Assembly: GCA_020746835.1 (NCBI GenBank)
Contig: JAGPNK010000003.1
Location: forward strand, 1,116,001-1,180,000
DNA: 64,000 bases
Direction of reading: 5' to 3'
DNA from: Stachybotrys elegans
Lineage: Eukaryota > Ascomycota > Sordariomycetes > Hypocreales > Stachybotryaceae
This document shows, in pieces, positions 35,459-47,061 of the stretch. A model generated the notes under the pieces. That model had not been told where the DNA came from and ran no database searches. It saw nothing but the letters and a program-made list of their open reading frames with translations. The position numbers and the translations under genes were made by a program. The number at the start of each line of letters is the position of its first letter. Position 1 is the stretch's first letter.

Positions 35459-36823
35459 TCATGTGTACATGCTCGACGCCCCGACCTTGGGCTCGGTCAC
35501 CGTCGAGCCCTCGCTAAACACCTGCGTGAAGACGCGGTCCAGACGGCTCAGGACCTCCTCAGCGTTCATGGCAACCTGGTAATGCGTCACGATGCGGTTC
35601 CCGGAGAGCGTCAGGCCAGCCTCCCGCCCCAGCTCCGCCAGCCGCGCCGCCGAGCACCCGGCGGCATCGAGGTCCAGCCAGCACATGTTGGTCTCGACGG
35701 GGTGGATGAACTTGCCGCCCTTGGCCGCCCACATCTCCTCGACCTTCTTGGCCAGCTCGTGCGCCTGCCGCAGCAGGCCCGACTGCCCATCCGGCGTCGG
35801 GCCAAACGCCTCGTCGACGGCAACGCGCGCCGCGGCCGTCAGCAGACCCGGCTGCCGCAGCCCGCCGCCGATGGCCTTGCGCGTCCACCGCGCGCGCTTC
35901 ATCGTGTCGGCCGTGCCGACGAGGATGCTGCCGACGGGCGCGCCGAGGCCCTTGGAGAAGCACATGGTGACGGTGTCGAAGAGGGCGCAGAACTCGGGCA
36001 GCGTGCCGGCGCCCGAGGCCGCCGCCTCCCACAGGCGCGCGCCGTCGCAGTGCATGCGGATGTCGTGGGCGCGCGCAAAGTCGGCGATGCGCCGCACCTC
36101 GGCCAGCGGCATGACCATGCCGTTGAGCGTGTTCTCGAGGGAGATGACGCGCGTCGGGCAGGCGTGCACGTCGTCGCCCAGCACGACGCTGGCCTGGATG
36201 TCCTCGAGCGTGAGGTAGATGTTGTTGCGCGGCACGACGGTCTTGACGTGGGCGCCCGTCAAGCTCGATACGCTGTTACAGGAGCATGTTAGCCAGTGTC
36301 GATGCTTGGATAGAGGGATTCGTTGCGTGGCCGTACCCTCCTGCTTCATACTGGACAATGTGGGAGCGGTGGTCGCACAGCACTCCGTAGGGCGGCTGGG
36401 ATAACAGGGACCGCAGGGCGAGCTGGTTGCCCATGGTTCCGGACAGGACGAAGAGGCCGGCTTCCTTGCCCGTCATCTTGGCCATATAGGCCTCGAGGTC
36501 ATTGGTAGTCTGATCCTCCCGCATGACATCGTCGCGCAGTGTGCAGGCGATGATGGCTTGCAGCATAGACGCCGTGGGGGTGGTTTGCGTATCACCTTGA
36601 TAGGAGTCTCCTGTCAGTCGACGCAAAATGATGGGCAGTAGGTAAGATCCTACTCACTTCGGAGATCCAGCGACCCTGGGCCCTTGTGTCCGACCCAAGA
36701 ATTGGGGACCTCCTTGGCCGGCACAGCGCCCGGGACAGTCGAGAGCGCTCTCGTTGTGGATGGACCAGAGGTCTGCACGGCGGAGGGAGACAGGCTCCGA
36801 GACATGGCCCTTGCCCGGCGCAT
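35459..36823 (-). CDS. GLY1: Threonine aldolase (PLP-dependent)
   Basis: Three exons (36658-36823, 36337-36595, 35459-36272) give 412 residues. The family core starts LDLRSDTQTTPTASML. MREDQTTNDLEAYMAK, FVLSGTMGNQLALRSLL, LENTLNGMVMPL and MHCDGARLWEA follow, and the PLP-binding lysine is in FSKGLGAPVGS. The enzyme cleaves L-threonine or L-allo-threonine to glycine and acetaldehyde, a main glycine source in fungi. Compared with yeast Gly1 (387 residues) there is an N-terminal extension of about 50 residues, basic and serine-rich (MRRARAMSRSLSPSAV), which could be a mitochondrial targeting sequence. GC content is high in the last exon. A second in-frame ATG lies at 36805. The start at 36823 is the first ATG in the frame. 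Confidence 0.92.
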
Positions 36824-37945
36824 CTTAAAAGCGGTTTCCTTGGCTGTGATGGCTTTGCTAGACTTCTTGTCTGCTGTCTCCTGATAGTAGATGCTGTGAG
36901 ACAATTGGTAAGAGATGAAGCTCAACGGCACGGGCGGCGAAGTGGCTCGTCTTTAATGATACAAAGATGAATTGCCTGCCTGCGCACCGACGACGCGATA
37001 TCGGTGGGGTTCAGATAACGCACTATCTAATATCTATCACCATGCCGAGCGAAACCGGGCTCGATTGCGGAGAGCAATAGCCCCCGCCCCGGGGCGCGCC
37101 CTGGGGTTTACAGCACGTTGCACTATCGTAGGGTTCCTGTCGAGGAGGCGGGGAGCGTGATGCTTCGGCTCAGCCGATCCAAGCCGGCCACCGGCTCCGG
37201 AGCTATCTCGTCTTTGCACCGGCACGTGCGTTGTATGAGGCATGCTTCCAGTTTGACGTCCATGTGCCGGTCTGGGTGCGGTTCGAGAAGAAGTTAAAAG
37301 GCCGGCTCGGGGATCGTGTGATGGCTTCGAGGGAAATGCCGGGCGGAAAGAGACGGCAAACCAAACATGTTGGATTCCATATGCTAAACGATACGTAAGA
37401 GAAGCCCGTATAGAGCCAACCAGCGCTGAGCCGAAGGCAACTACAAAGGCCGCCTTCCTATCTCATGATGGGATGGGTGCATCGTGCTTATTCTACAAGT
37501 ATGTAGTATTTAGTATGTAGAGCAGGCTTCGCGTAATAAGGGTCCTTAGTAACAGACCGACGACCGGTGAGCGACGGTGGCTACTAAGCTTGGAGCTGAT
37601 GGTGAAATCCCAACAATGCGATACGACGAATTACCCCTCTTCGGCCTTCATTTACTCTACCTCCACGCAGCCAGTGCTCTGTCCCCCCGACACCCCTCCT
37701 CCCCCGCCCACTCGTTCCCCATACTGACCTCATCAAAGAGGAGAGAGGAGACAAGAAGTAGGGAGAGAAAAGACAGAGGAGTGCGAGGGGGGAGCAGGAG
37801 AGCGTGTGGGATGGAAAACAGGGTGTGCCTGGAAGCGACGTGCACCAGCGTACATAATAGTACATAGTACACGTCGACCATGTTGCATATTGCAGCTCGC
37901 ATGTCGCACCCCTTGTCGCCCTTGATGAGTTGGCAGGCTGTCATG

Positions 37946-37993
37946 GTGTGTGTGTGTGTGTGTGGCCTTCGTTGGCACACACACGCACGCACA
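37946..37993. repeat. (GT)n run and near-inverted (AC)n run
   Basis: Bases 37946-37964 are an uninterrupted GT run; after GGCC TTCGTT GGC comes an AC run with two GC steps up to 37993. The two arms can pair, leaving a six-base loop. Confidence 0.8.
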
Positions 37994-38582
37994 TCCTCCA
38001 TCTCACTCGCTCGCTTGTTCCCTCCCGCCCTTGCCTCCCTTCTGTTGTTCGTGCGGGAGAAAACGACGAGTCACATAGGGAAAGGGGAGGAGGAGGAAAG
38101 GGATTGGCCGTCGGTGCAGGTGGAAATATCTAGCGTAAAAAAAAAGCAATTAATTAACTAAATAAAAAGGGAAAATAATTATTTGCAAGTGCAGAAACAT
38201 AACTACATATGTACATAACTTGCTGCTGAGGCTCACAGTGGCGTCTCCCCGTGGAATCTGGTTTGCCCTCAGCCTCGCTTGTCCGCGTGGTGTGCCCTTT
38301 CGGCGTTTGACCTGGAGGGGTCCCGAGTCCAATCCAGCCCAATAGAATAGACAGATGGCTTTCTCCTTTCCTGATGCTTGCTTGCATCTGCGAGGCGAGG
38401 CGCATCGCGGCTGCATCTCTGCATCTCTGCCAACGCATCAAAAGTGGTCCGTGTGCTAATCTGGCCATCTCCAGTGTCCAGTGTCCAGTGGCCACCGGCC
38501 ACCCTGGAGCTGCCGTGGCCGCCCTTTTTCGCCTTATTATTAGTACACCAGCTGCCCTGAAGTCTTCGCCTCACCTTTGGAC

Positions 38583-38604
38583 TCCCTCCCTCCCTCCCTC
38601 CCTC
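38583..38604 (+). repeat. (CCCT)n tetranucleotide run
   Basis: About five consecutive copies of CCCT in a pyrimidine-rich stretch; no coding meaning. Confidence 0.8.
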
Positions 38605-39436
38605 ACTCCAAACTCACTCCTCATCCCCTCTCGCCGTCATCTTGCCTAGGTATGCTTTGTGCGAGCCGCCGGTCAATCAATCTACCGGGTGTGTTTCTTC
38701 GCCCGAATCGCCTACCAGGGGCTGCGCCAGGACCAAGATAACCTGCCAACCCATGCCCAGCCCGGCTCTGTAACGCCATCATGTCATACCATACCATACC
38801 ATCCCTCCCCTCCTCAACCCCTTAATCCATTCGGTCAATCGGTCAATCGTCTAATCGGCCAAGCAATCGCTCATTCATTCAGTCATTATTCATGCGCAAA
38901 GCCTTTGGATCGACCCTTCGCCTCGTCTTGCCCTACTGGCCTGCAAACTCACAATGCCCGACTATATCGCCCGCTATATCATAACTTCAAGGACCCGCTG
39001 CGCTGCGCTGCGCTCATCGCCATCGCTTGCTAACATGATGTAACGGTTCAACTGGCCCATTCTTCCCGCCATATATGCAGCAGGCATCCATCCCACCAAC
39101 CCAGGAGAGCAACGAGACAAAAGAAACGTCAGAAAAAGACAAAGAAACAGAAAAAGAAAATGGACAAGACCAAAAGGAACAAAAAAGGAGGAAGCAGAGG
39201 CGGGAGAGAAACATTAAAGCATAAAAAGGCAGCAGTGAGGCGTGTCGCCTCACCACCCAAGAGGCCCTGCGCCGTTTGTGCTCGTGAGAGAGGAGTAGTT
39301 TATCCAGATTCAGCCGTGGCACCATTATCCCCCCCCGCCCGTTTCCTCCTAATCAATCATGGAGCCCTTGGGGCTCTTCAGGCGCTTCACACTCGTCTCT
39401 CTTGCGCTCTGGCCATCGGTCGTCCTCGCCTCATCT

Positions 39437-40359
39437 TCATCGAGTCGCCCACTTGACCAGGAACTGCACCACGGCTTCAAGATTAGTCTCGGCTTTGGCG
39501 CTTATACCATAGCATACCACCTCGCGCGCGCGGATGCTCTTGAGGTCGAGTTCCTCGATCAGCTCGTCGACCGATAGCTTCTCGGGAAGATCCGACTTGT
39601 TTCCTAAGACCAGCAGCGGGATCCCGGCCAGCGAGGGCTGATCCATCAACGAGTGAAGCTCGTCCTTGGCTTGAGGGATCAGCGGTCGATCTGCGATATC
39701 CACGATGAAGACAATGACATTGACGCCACGGCAATACCTCTCCCACATGGATCGAAACCTCGGCTGCCCACCTATGTCCCAGCACTTGAGGGTGACGTGC
39801 CCTCGCTGTACTCGTTTCATGTTGAACCCGACCGTCGGAATCGAGCTATACATCCCGGAGTCAGTCGAGATCCGTAATCCACGCTGCGTGCGGGAGTTGG
39901 GGAGTTGGGGATGGGGATGGGATGGCAACTCGTCCATCGCATTGGCTCGCCAGCTCGAGAGGGGTAGTCGGCTTACTCAAGGGTGAACTCTCCGCCCTGC
40001 AGCCATGATAATGTCAGCCCATGTCTAACGATGCGCCTGCTTTGGGAGGAAAAGGGAAGCTTACAGCTAGCACTCGAAGCAGCGAGGTTTTGCCTGCGTT
40101 CTGAAGACCAACCATGGTCACTTCCATCTCCAGCGCCCTACCACCCAGGTCAGCCAGATCCAACAGGAGCATGCAGCTCAGCGAAACGCGACGCGCCGAT
40201 AGGAGCACAAGCAGAGCACACCACAGCCACTGGACCGCCGCTCCCGGCATGCGATACTGTTCAAGCTACGCAAACCCTGGGCGCACCGTTTCGCAGTTAC
40301 GCGACTTACCAAAATGTGCGTAGCAGCCAGTCATATAGCTTCCGGAAGACCCCAGCCAT
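39437..40359 (-). CDS. ARL8: Arl8-type small GTPase
   Basis: Four exons (40310-40359, 40065-40137, 39977-39996, 39437-39845) encode 183 residues. The GTP-binding motifs are GLQNAGKT (27-34), the switch region SIPTVGFNMKRV, WDIGGQPRFRSMWERYCRGVN, NKSD and SAK. The WERYCRG stretch after the DIGGQ box is diagnostic for Arl8 rather than other Arf-like proteins. Residue 2 is Ala, not Gly, so there is no N-myristoylation; Arl8 proteins instead use an acetylated amphipathic helix (here FRKLYDWLLRTFW). In animals Arl8 recruits kinesin to lysosomes; in filamentous fungi it is linked to vesicle transport toward hyphal tips and vacuoles. The third exon is only 20 bases. The first intron is 172 bases. 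Confidence 0.93.
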
Positions 40360-40730
40360 GTTGACGATGGGGGGGCGCGCCGCCGGGACTGCTGTCAAGT
40401 CGAGGGGATATCAGACGGTTATTTGGGGATGAGCGATCGTCGGGGATGCCTCGATCGGGAACCTGACCAAGGGAACGGAGCAGAGAATGATGTCGCGCAG
40501 CTCAGGTTTGTCGAAGAAAACCAGCAAGAATATAGTAGTCGTGGCGACGGCGGTGCGGGCGGAACATGAAATCGAGACAGCGGGATGGAGCTCGGGGAGG
40601 ATGGCGCTTATCTGGTCGCGGGGGGGCGAGGCGGTGGAGGAGGATAGGCGAGGCGGCGGCAGCGGCAGCGAGGTAAGGGTGCTTGGGCAAGGTATGGTAA
40701 GAGGGAGAGGGGGCGGCAGTGAGCGACAGA

Positions 40731-40758
<28 letters not shown>
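40731..40758 (+). repeat. (GGCGAC)n hexanucleotide run
   Basis: About four and a half copies of GGCGAC, GC-rich, in the upstream region of Arl8. The encoded Arg-run frame is a chance product of the repeat. Confidence 0.75.
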
Positions 40759-40762
<4 letters not shown>

Positions 40763-42216
40763 GCGCGACAGGGCTGCGTCAGAGAAGAGATGGGGAGCAG
40801 ACGAGGATTGGAGAATGACGGCAGGACGAAAAGAGAGGGAGAAAAAAGAGGTTCCGTCGGTAGCCCAACAGACAGAACAGCCGGGCGGGTAGCTCCAACT
40901 AACTCAGCGACTAACACAGTGACCGGCCCTGGAGATGACGCCTGGAGGGCTGGAGGGCTGGAGGGGAAGGGACGAAAAGCCCCCACCTGGGACGGGATGA
41001 CGGCCGGACTGACCAAAAAGCCCAGACAGGATCCGGCAGCGGCAGTGCTATCACTGCGAGGTCAGGTAAGATATTTCGTAGGCAGTGATCTTTTGGCCGA
41101 GATGGGCTGCGTAGATGCAAAGTAGAGAGATCCAACGTGAGGAGACCGACCTTACCACACCTTTTGGTGAGCTCGGGGAGGCGGTAGGTACTGATTGCCG
41201 TAGGGTGGTAGCTCAAGGCAGCCGTAAGCCCAGAGAGGTGCTCAGCCCAGGCAAAATCCGGTAGATGCTGGACAGGGGAGGGAACGGTTATGATGGTCGT
41301 GAAGTATTATTGCTGGGGATCGCGGGATGGCTGGTTTCGAAGGGATGGATGAATGGATTATGGTGGACAGGTTGATGGATGGATGTCTTGTTGAGCCCAA
41401 GCTTAGGTGCATCGTCTGCCTGGTTTGTCAGGGTTTGCTTTGCACATGCACATGTGTGCGCCCGTCATTTCATGGTAAGGCAAGAATAGACCAAAAATAA
41501 TCCATCATACCTGTCTATACCTTGGTGCGATAGAATGCATAGCTACTAATAAAATGAGAAATAATGTCCATCACAGCAATATCCGTGCTTCCTCTGGTGG
41601 TCACGGGCAGCAAGCCATCAAGCAGTAGAGGCTAATACATAGACACGGAACTCACCTGCATTGCCTCCGCAGCGGTGCCTTGCCTACTGACCATGACGCT
41701 ACACAGCGCAGAGCCTCTGAGCAAAACCAACCAACATACCGGCCCTACTCTCTCACCATGACACACACATCTGGGCGAGATTGCCTCCCACACCAGCTCC
41801 ATCAAGCGGCCCCAAAGGAGACGACCGGTGCCGGCTCCTAGGTGGGCAGATCTGTGGTTCCTTGGGGTTGAGGTCAGCAGGTACGAAGATGTTGCTAATG
41901 CAAGGTAACCGCTTGCAGCGTGCCATCGTTTGCCAACCCAGGGCGATCATGAACCGGGGGTTGCCCATCCATCACCCATCGCCTTTTGGACCTTCTCGAC
42001 TCTGGCGCGAGCCGTCAAGTCCCCCAACTCGACTCGACCATCGCTCCTCGGGCAAGCCGCACCTCTCCCCCGTGTCGACTTGCGAACTAGGGCAGCGATA
42101 GACGACCTTTGAGAGGATCAAAAATGACACCCTCTCCTCTCCCAGCACCAGCTACCGCCCACGTTGCACCCAACCAGACGGTATCCCACCTTGGAGCTTG
42201 CTATGCATCTCACGTC

Positions 42217-42252
42217 CCTGTGCCTGTACCTGTGCCTGTGCCTGTGCTTGTG
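42217..42252 (+). repeat. (CCTGTG)n hexanucleotide run, imperfect
   Basis: Six imperfect copies (CCTGTG, CCTGTA, CCTGTG, CCTGTG, CCTGTG, CTTGTG with small changes) between genes. Confidence 0.75.
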
Positions 42253-43310
42253 GGCAAGACACTGCCAGGCACCTGTACTCCTCGCTGTCAAGCACCCCTC
42301 CCTTTTGGCCATCCGCATGCATGCGTGCGTAGGTGCATGCATACATAGCAGGCAATCTGCTCCACCTAGGAACTGCACCTTGACACGAGCCACCAGGCTT
42401 TGTTTGCGCGAGCCGTCGTGGTGATGCCATGCGCTACTTCCTCGGTCCGTCACCTTAGACAAGGATATGACCCGTCTACAAGTTAACCGACATGTGCGGC
42501 GGTTAGACTGTGCTCTTGGTGACGACGAGGACGGCGATAAGCAGATGCGAATATGAATGAGCGAAAGGCCGGGGTTATTGAGCGTCAAGCGTGTTGGCAG
42601 TGTGCCCACAACCAGGGAACCTGGCACAGCGGCTACAGCCCGCGCGCTTCCGTCATCACCTCTATCCTAGCTTGCCGAGCCACCGGCTGGCTTGCCTTCC
42701 GTGCAAAGTGTAGCGGCTGGTATCTCAGCATAATTCATCGCGTGGATCAAGGAGCCTTTTTCAGTGGATGAGGGGCGCAAGGCAAGACTTAACACCGCTA
42801 CAAGGTGGCATTCGTATCACGAGGCCCCGAACTCCGTCCCTCCATCACCCGTGTTGACGGATGTTGTTTGCATCAGAGAATGAAGGAAAATGCCGTATTG
42901 CTTTGGAATGCAGAACCCCTTCTCTGGGTTTGGATGTTTCATCCAAAAAATCCCTTCACGCAACTCACGCAATTTCATTTGATGAGCAACTCCAGCATCA
43001 TGATCAAGACGTGACCCTCTACAAGCATGGAGCTTGGCAGTAAATTGGAGGTGGGCGGCTTGCTTCCCCACTCTTATCGATAAATGCCCCTCATGTGACT
43101 TTCTTATCGTCTCTACACCGACCCTCGATAACGAGACGGATTGTAATTTTTTTTTTCTACCGGTTTTTGAGTGCCGACTGCGCTTCAGTCTCGCGAACAA
43201 TCCAACCACCTCACGTGGACTTTACGTGAGGACGCCGCGGCCGCTTCGACTCAATTTAATTGTCCTTCTGGGCTAGATACGGTTTGTCCTGCGGCCTCAT
43301 ATCCTCCGCC

Positions 43311-46300
43311 ATGGCGCCCTCGGCCACCACCAACACCGACTGGGACCATGAGTTCAACACACTCCGTCGCGAAAAGCTGTTTCGCAACCCTCCCGCAGAC
43401 CATACCGCCTACCCTGCCCTCCAGGAGGCTGTGAACCCTCACATTGAGTCGTTCAATGGCCTGTTCCGCAACGACGGCAAGCCTGGCCTGCTTGCCCACG
43501 CGCTCGCCGACATTGGTACCAAGACTTTTCTCGATGGAGACGACAGATCCGGCCCTGAGGGCAAGAACCGATTGACTATCCGCATAAAGGATGTCATGCT
43601 CCAGAAGCCTCAAGTGCCACCATCAAACAAGCTGGCTCGAAGACGCGAGATTCTTCCGTCCGAGTGCAGAGAGCGCCATGTCACCTACCGAGGAAAGCTT
43701 TCTGCCACATTCGAATATCAGGTCAACGGCGGCGATCCCGTCGAGTTTGTTCGCGAGCTGGGCCAGGTTCCCATTATGCTCAAGGTATGTATGGCTGCGC
43801 AGCTGGTCATTCGTGAGGTGCTGACCTTGTTAGTCCAACCGCTGCCATCTCGAAAACAACTCGCCCTCACAGCTGGTCCGTCGAAAGGAAGAATCCGAGG
43901 AGCTGGGAGGATACTTCATTGTCAACGGTATTGAAAAGATCATTCGTCTTCTACAGATGAATAAGCGCAACTTTCCCATGGCTATCAACCGTCCCAGCTT
44001 CACCAATCGTGGCCAAGGTTACAGCTCCTACGGTATCATCCTCAGGGCCGTCCGTCCCGACGAGACTTCTCAGACCAACGTCCTCCACTACCTCAACGAC
44101 GGAAACATCACCTTCCGTTTCTCCTGGCGCAAGGCCGAGTATCTGATTCCCGTGGTCATGATTCTCAAGGCCCTGGTGGAGACGAACGACCGCAACATCT
44201 TTGAGGGCCTGATCGGCCCTGTGGGATCCGAGGCGGCCAAGAACACCTTCTTGACAGGACGAGCCGAGCTGCTGCTTCGAAGTTACAAGAGCTATGGGCT
44301 ATACAGCAAATCGGCAACACGTGCCTATCTGGGCGAGAAGTTCAGAGTCGTGCTTGGGGTCCCCGAGACCATGTCCGATTACGATGTCGGTACCGAGTTT
44401 CTGCGACGAATTGTGCTCGTGCACCTCGGCAACGTCGACGTGACGGAGGAGCAGGATACGCAAAAGTTCCGCATGCTGCTCTTCATGATGCGCAAGCTGT
44501 ACGCGCTGGCCGCTGGCGAATGCGCTGTGGATAATCCTGATGCTGTCCAGAACCAGGAGATTCTTCTCGGTGGTTTCTTGTACGGCCAGATTCTCAAGGA
44601 GAGGCTCGACGAGTTCCTCGGCACCAATGTCCGCATGGCGCTGCGCGAGCACCTGCGAAGGCACCCCACGGCACATTTCCTTACCGATGAGTTCAAGAAG
44701 GAGTTTCCCAATGCCATCTTCCGCAAGGCCAATGAGAACCTCGGAAATGCGCTCGAATACTTTTTGTCGACGGGCAACTTGCAGAGTCCATCTGGACTTG
44801 ATCTCCAGCAGACGGCTGGTTTCACTGTCGTTGCTGAGAAGCTCAACTTCCTTCGTTTCATCAGTCATTTCAGGATGGTGCATCGTGGTGCCTTCTTCGC
44901 ACAGCTCAAGACCACCACGGTGCGAAAGCTTCTGCCCGAGTCGTGGGGCTTCATGTGCCCTGTCCACACGCCCGATGGTGCTCCCTGTGGTCTGTTGAAT
45001 CATTTCGCGCACAAGTGCAAGATCATGACGGATTATGTCGACGTTTCCAAGGTGCCGAAGCTTGTGTCTGGGCTGGGTGTGGTGCCGACGTCCACCGCCT
45101 CGACTGAGGAGAATGTGGTTATCATGCTCGACGGAAAGATTCTCGGATTCTGCACCCCCAAGGAGTCCCTTCGCATTGCCGACTGCCTTCGCTACTGGAA
45201 GGTCGAAGGCTCACACGGTGTTCCTCTGCATCTTGAGGTCGGCTACGTTCCCGCATCCAAGGGCGGTTCTTATCCCGGTATCTACATGAGCTCGAGCCCT
45301 GCTCGCATGGTTAGACCCGTCAAGTACCTCCCTCTGCAGAAGGAGGATTTCGTTGGACCCTACGAGCAGCCTTACATGTCTATCGCCGTCGTCCCCAACG
45401 AGATCGAATCTGGCAAGTCGACGCACGTCGAGTTTGATCCTACCAACATGCTGTCTATCCTCGCCAACATGACGCCCTTTTCCGACTTCAACCAGTCACC
45501 CCGAAACATGTACCAGTGTCAGATGGGTAAGCAAACCATGGGAACTCCCGGCACGGCAATGAAGTACAGAACCGACAACAAGGCCTATCTCCTCCAGACT
45601 GGCCAGACCCCAGTAGTGCGTGCGCCGCTGCACAACACATATGGGTTCGACAACTTCCCCAACGGAACGAATGCCGTGGTTGCCGTCATTTCCTACACCG
45701 GCTACGACATGGATGACGCTATGATCCTCAACAAGTCTGCCCATGAGCGGGGTTTCGGCTATGGTACCATCTACAAGACGAAGAAGATTTCTCTCAAGGA
45801 TGACTCCCGAACCAAGGCATCCAAGAGCGTCACCAAGGCATTCGGCTTCGCCCCCCACAGCTTCGTCAGCGCAAACTATCAAGGCATGCTGGACGATGAC
45901 GGCCTGCCGCACGTCGGGCGCAAGCTGCGAGAGGGAGACGTTATTTGTGCTTGGCACACGGTAACGCAGGATTACAACGGCAAGCTTGTCAACCTTGACG
46001 GCCAGACGCACTATGAAAAGTACAAGGACTCTGAAGAGGGATACATTGACGAGGTCCGTCTGATAGGATCCGAAACTGGCAACGAGCCACTGCAGACGCT
46101 GTCGGTCAAGATTCGCATTCCGCGATCACCCATCATCGGTGACAAGTTCTCCTCGCGCCACGGACAAAAGGGTGTCGCGTCGCAAAAGTGGCCAGCCATT
46201 GACATGCCCTTCACCGAGTCTGGCATGCAACCCGATGTCATCATCAACCCACACGCTTTCCCATCCCGCATGACCATCGGCATGTTTGTCGAGTCTCTGG

Positions 46301-47061
46301 CCGGCAAGGCCGGCGCCCTGCACGGTCTCGCCCAGGACTCGACGCCGTTCCGCTTCGACGAAGAAAACACAGCCGCCGACTACTTTGGCCACCAGCTGAT
46401 GAAGGCTGGCTTCAACTACCACGGCAACGAGCCCATGTACTCTGGAATCACGGGCGAGGAGCTTGGAGCCGACATCTACATCGGCGTGGTCTACTACCAG
46501 CGTCTGAGACACATGGTCAACGACAAGTACCAGGTACGAACCACTGGCCCCGTGGTACCCACTACGGGCCAGCCCATCAAGGGTAGGAAGAAGGGTGGTG
46601 GTATCCGCGTGGGAGAGATGGAGCGCGACGCTCTACTGGCACACGGCACGGCCTTCTTACTGCAGGATCGTCTGCTCAACTGCTCCGACTACACCAAGGC
46701 ATGGATCTGCCGGAAGTGCGGCTCCTTCCTGTCTGTGCAGCCGACAGTGTCGCAGTTCGCGACAAGCAAGAAGCGCGCGGCCACAGTAGTGAGGTGTCGC
46801 AGCTGCGCCATCAGGCTCGACGAGACACGCGGCGTGGACCTCACCGAGGTCCAGGGCGAGATCTGGGAGGACGGACAAGGGAACTCGTGGGTGGGCGGCG
46901 ACCAGACGACCATGGTAGTGGTGCCGGGCGCTCTCAAGTACCTGGATGTAGAGCTTGCAGCCATGGGAGTCAAGCTCAAGTACAAGGTGGGTAAGGGAGA
47001 CGAGCCTCGCAAGGGAGCGCTGCGGCCGCTGCCGATTGAGGCGATCAAGGTTGGAAAATAG
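43311..47061 (+). CDS. RPA2: RNA polymerase I second-largest subunit
   Basis: Two exons (43311-43784, 43834-47061) encode 1233 residues, close to yeast Rpa135 (1203). The sequence follows the beta-subunit plan: fork and lobe regions with IVNGIEKIIRLLQMNKRN, WGFMCPVHTPDGAPCGLLNH, the hybrid-binding region with YTGYDMDDAMILNKSAHERGFG and GDKFSSRHGQKGV, and a C-terminal zinc site formed by CRKC and CRSC (in the last 120 residues). RNPPADHTAYPALQEAVNPHIESFN near the start is typical of the Pol I form, not Pol II or III. It forms half of the active centre that makes the large rRNA precursor in the nucleolus. The single 49-base intron has a GCTGAC branch site. The start is the ATG in CCGCCATGG context. 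Confidence 0.97.

Larger units (their letters stand above)
36824..39436. other. 2.6 kb intergenic region with simple repeats
   Basis: No gene is supported here. The region holds a GT run facing an AC run (37946-37993), a CCCT run (38583-38604), a CATAC run (near 38790) and a purine-rich stretch before 39250. It covers the promoter of threonine aldolase (-) and the 3' side of Arl8 (-). Several frames on both strands are low-complexity chance products. Confidence 0.5.
40360..43310. other. 2.9 kb divergent intergenic region
   Basis: This region separates Arl8 (-) from RPA2 (+). I see no coding sequence with family resemblance. It contains a GGCGAC run (40731-40758) in the probable Arl8 leader and a CCTGTG run (42217-42252). 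A CT/T-rich stretch at 43145-43160 lies just ahead of the RPA2 leader. Confidence 0.5.

Noticed and set aside
35432..36292. Long plus-strand frame rich in Arg/His/Ala opposite threonine aldolase
   Set aside because: It is the shadow of the GC-rich aldolase exon on the other strand.
40411..41016. Long minus-strand frame upstream of Arl8 with Arg/Pro/Ser runs
   Set aside because: Generated by the GGCGAC repeat and GC-rich leader; no protein resemblance.
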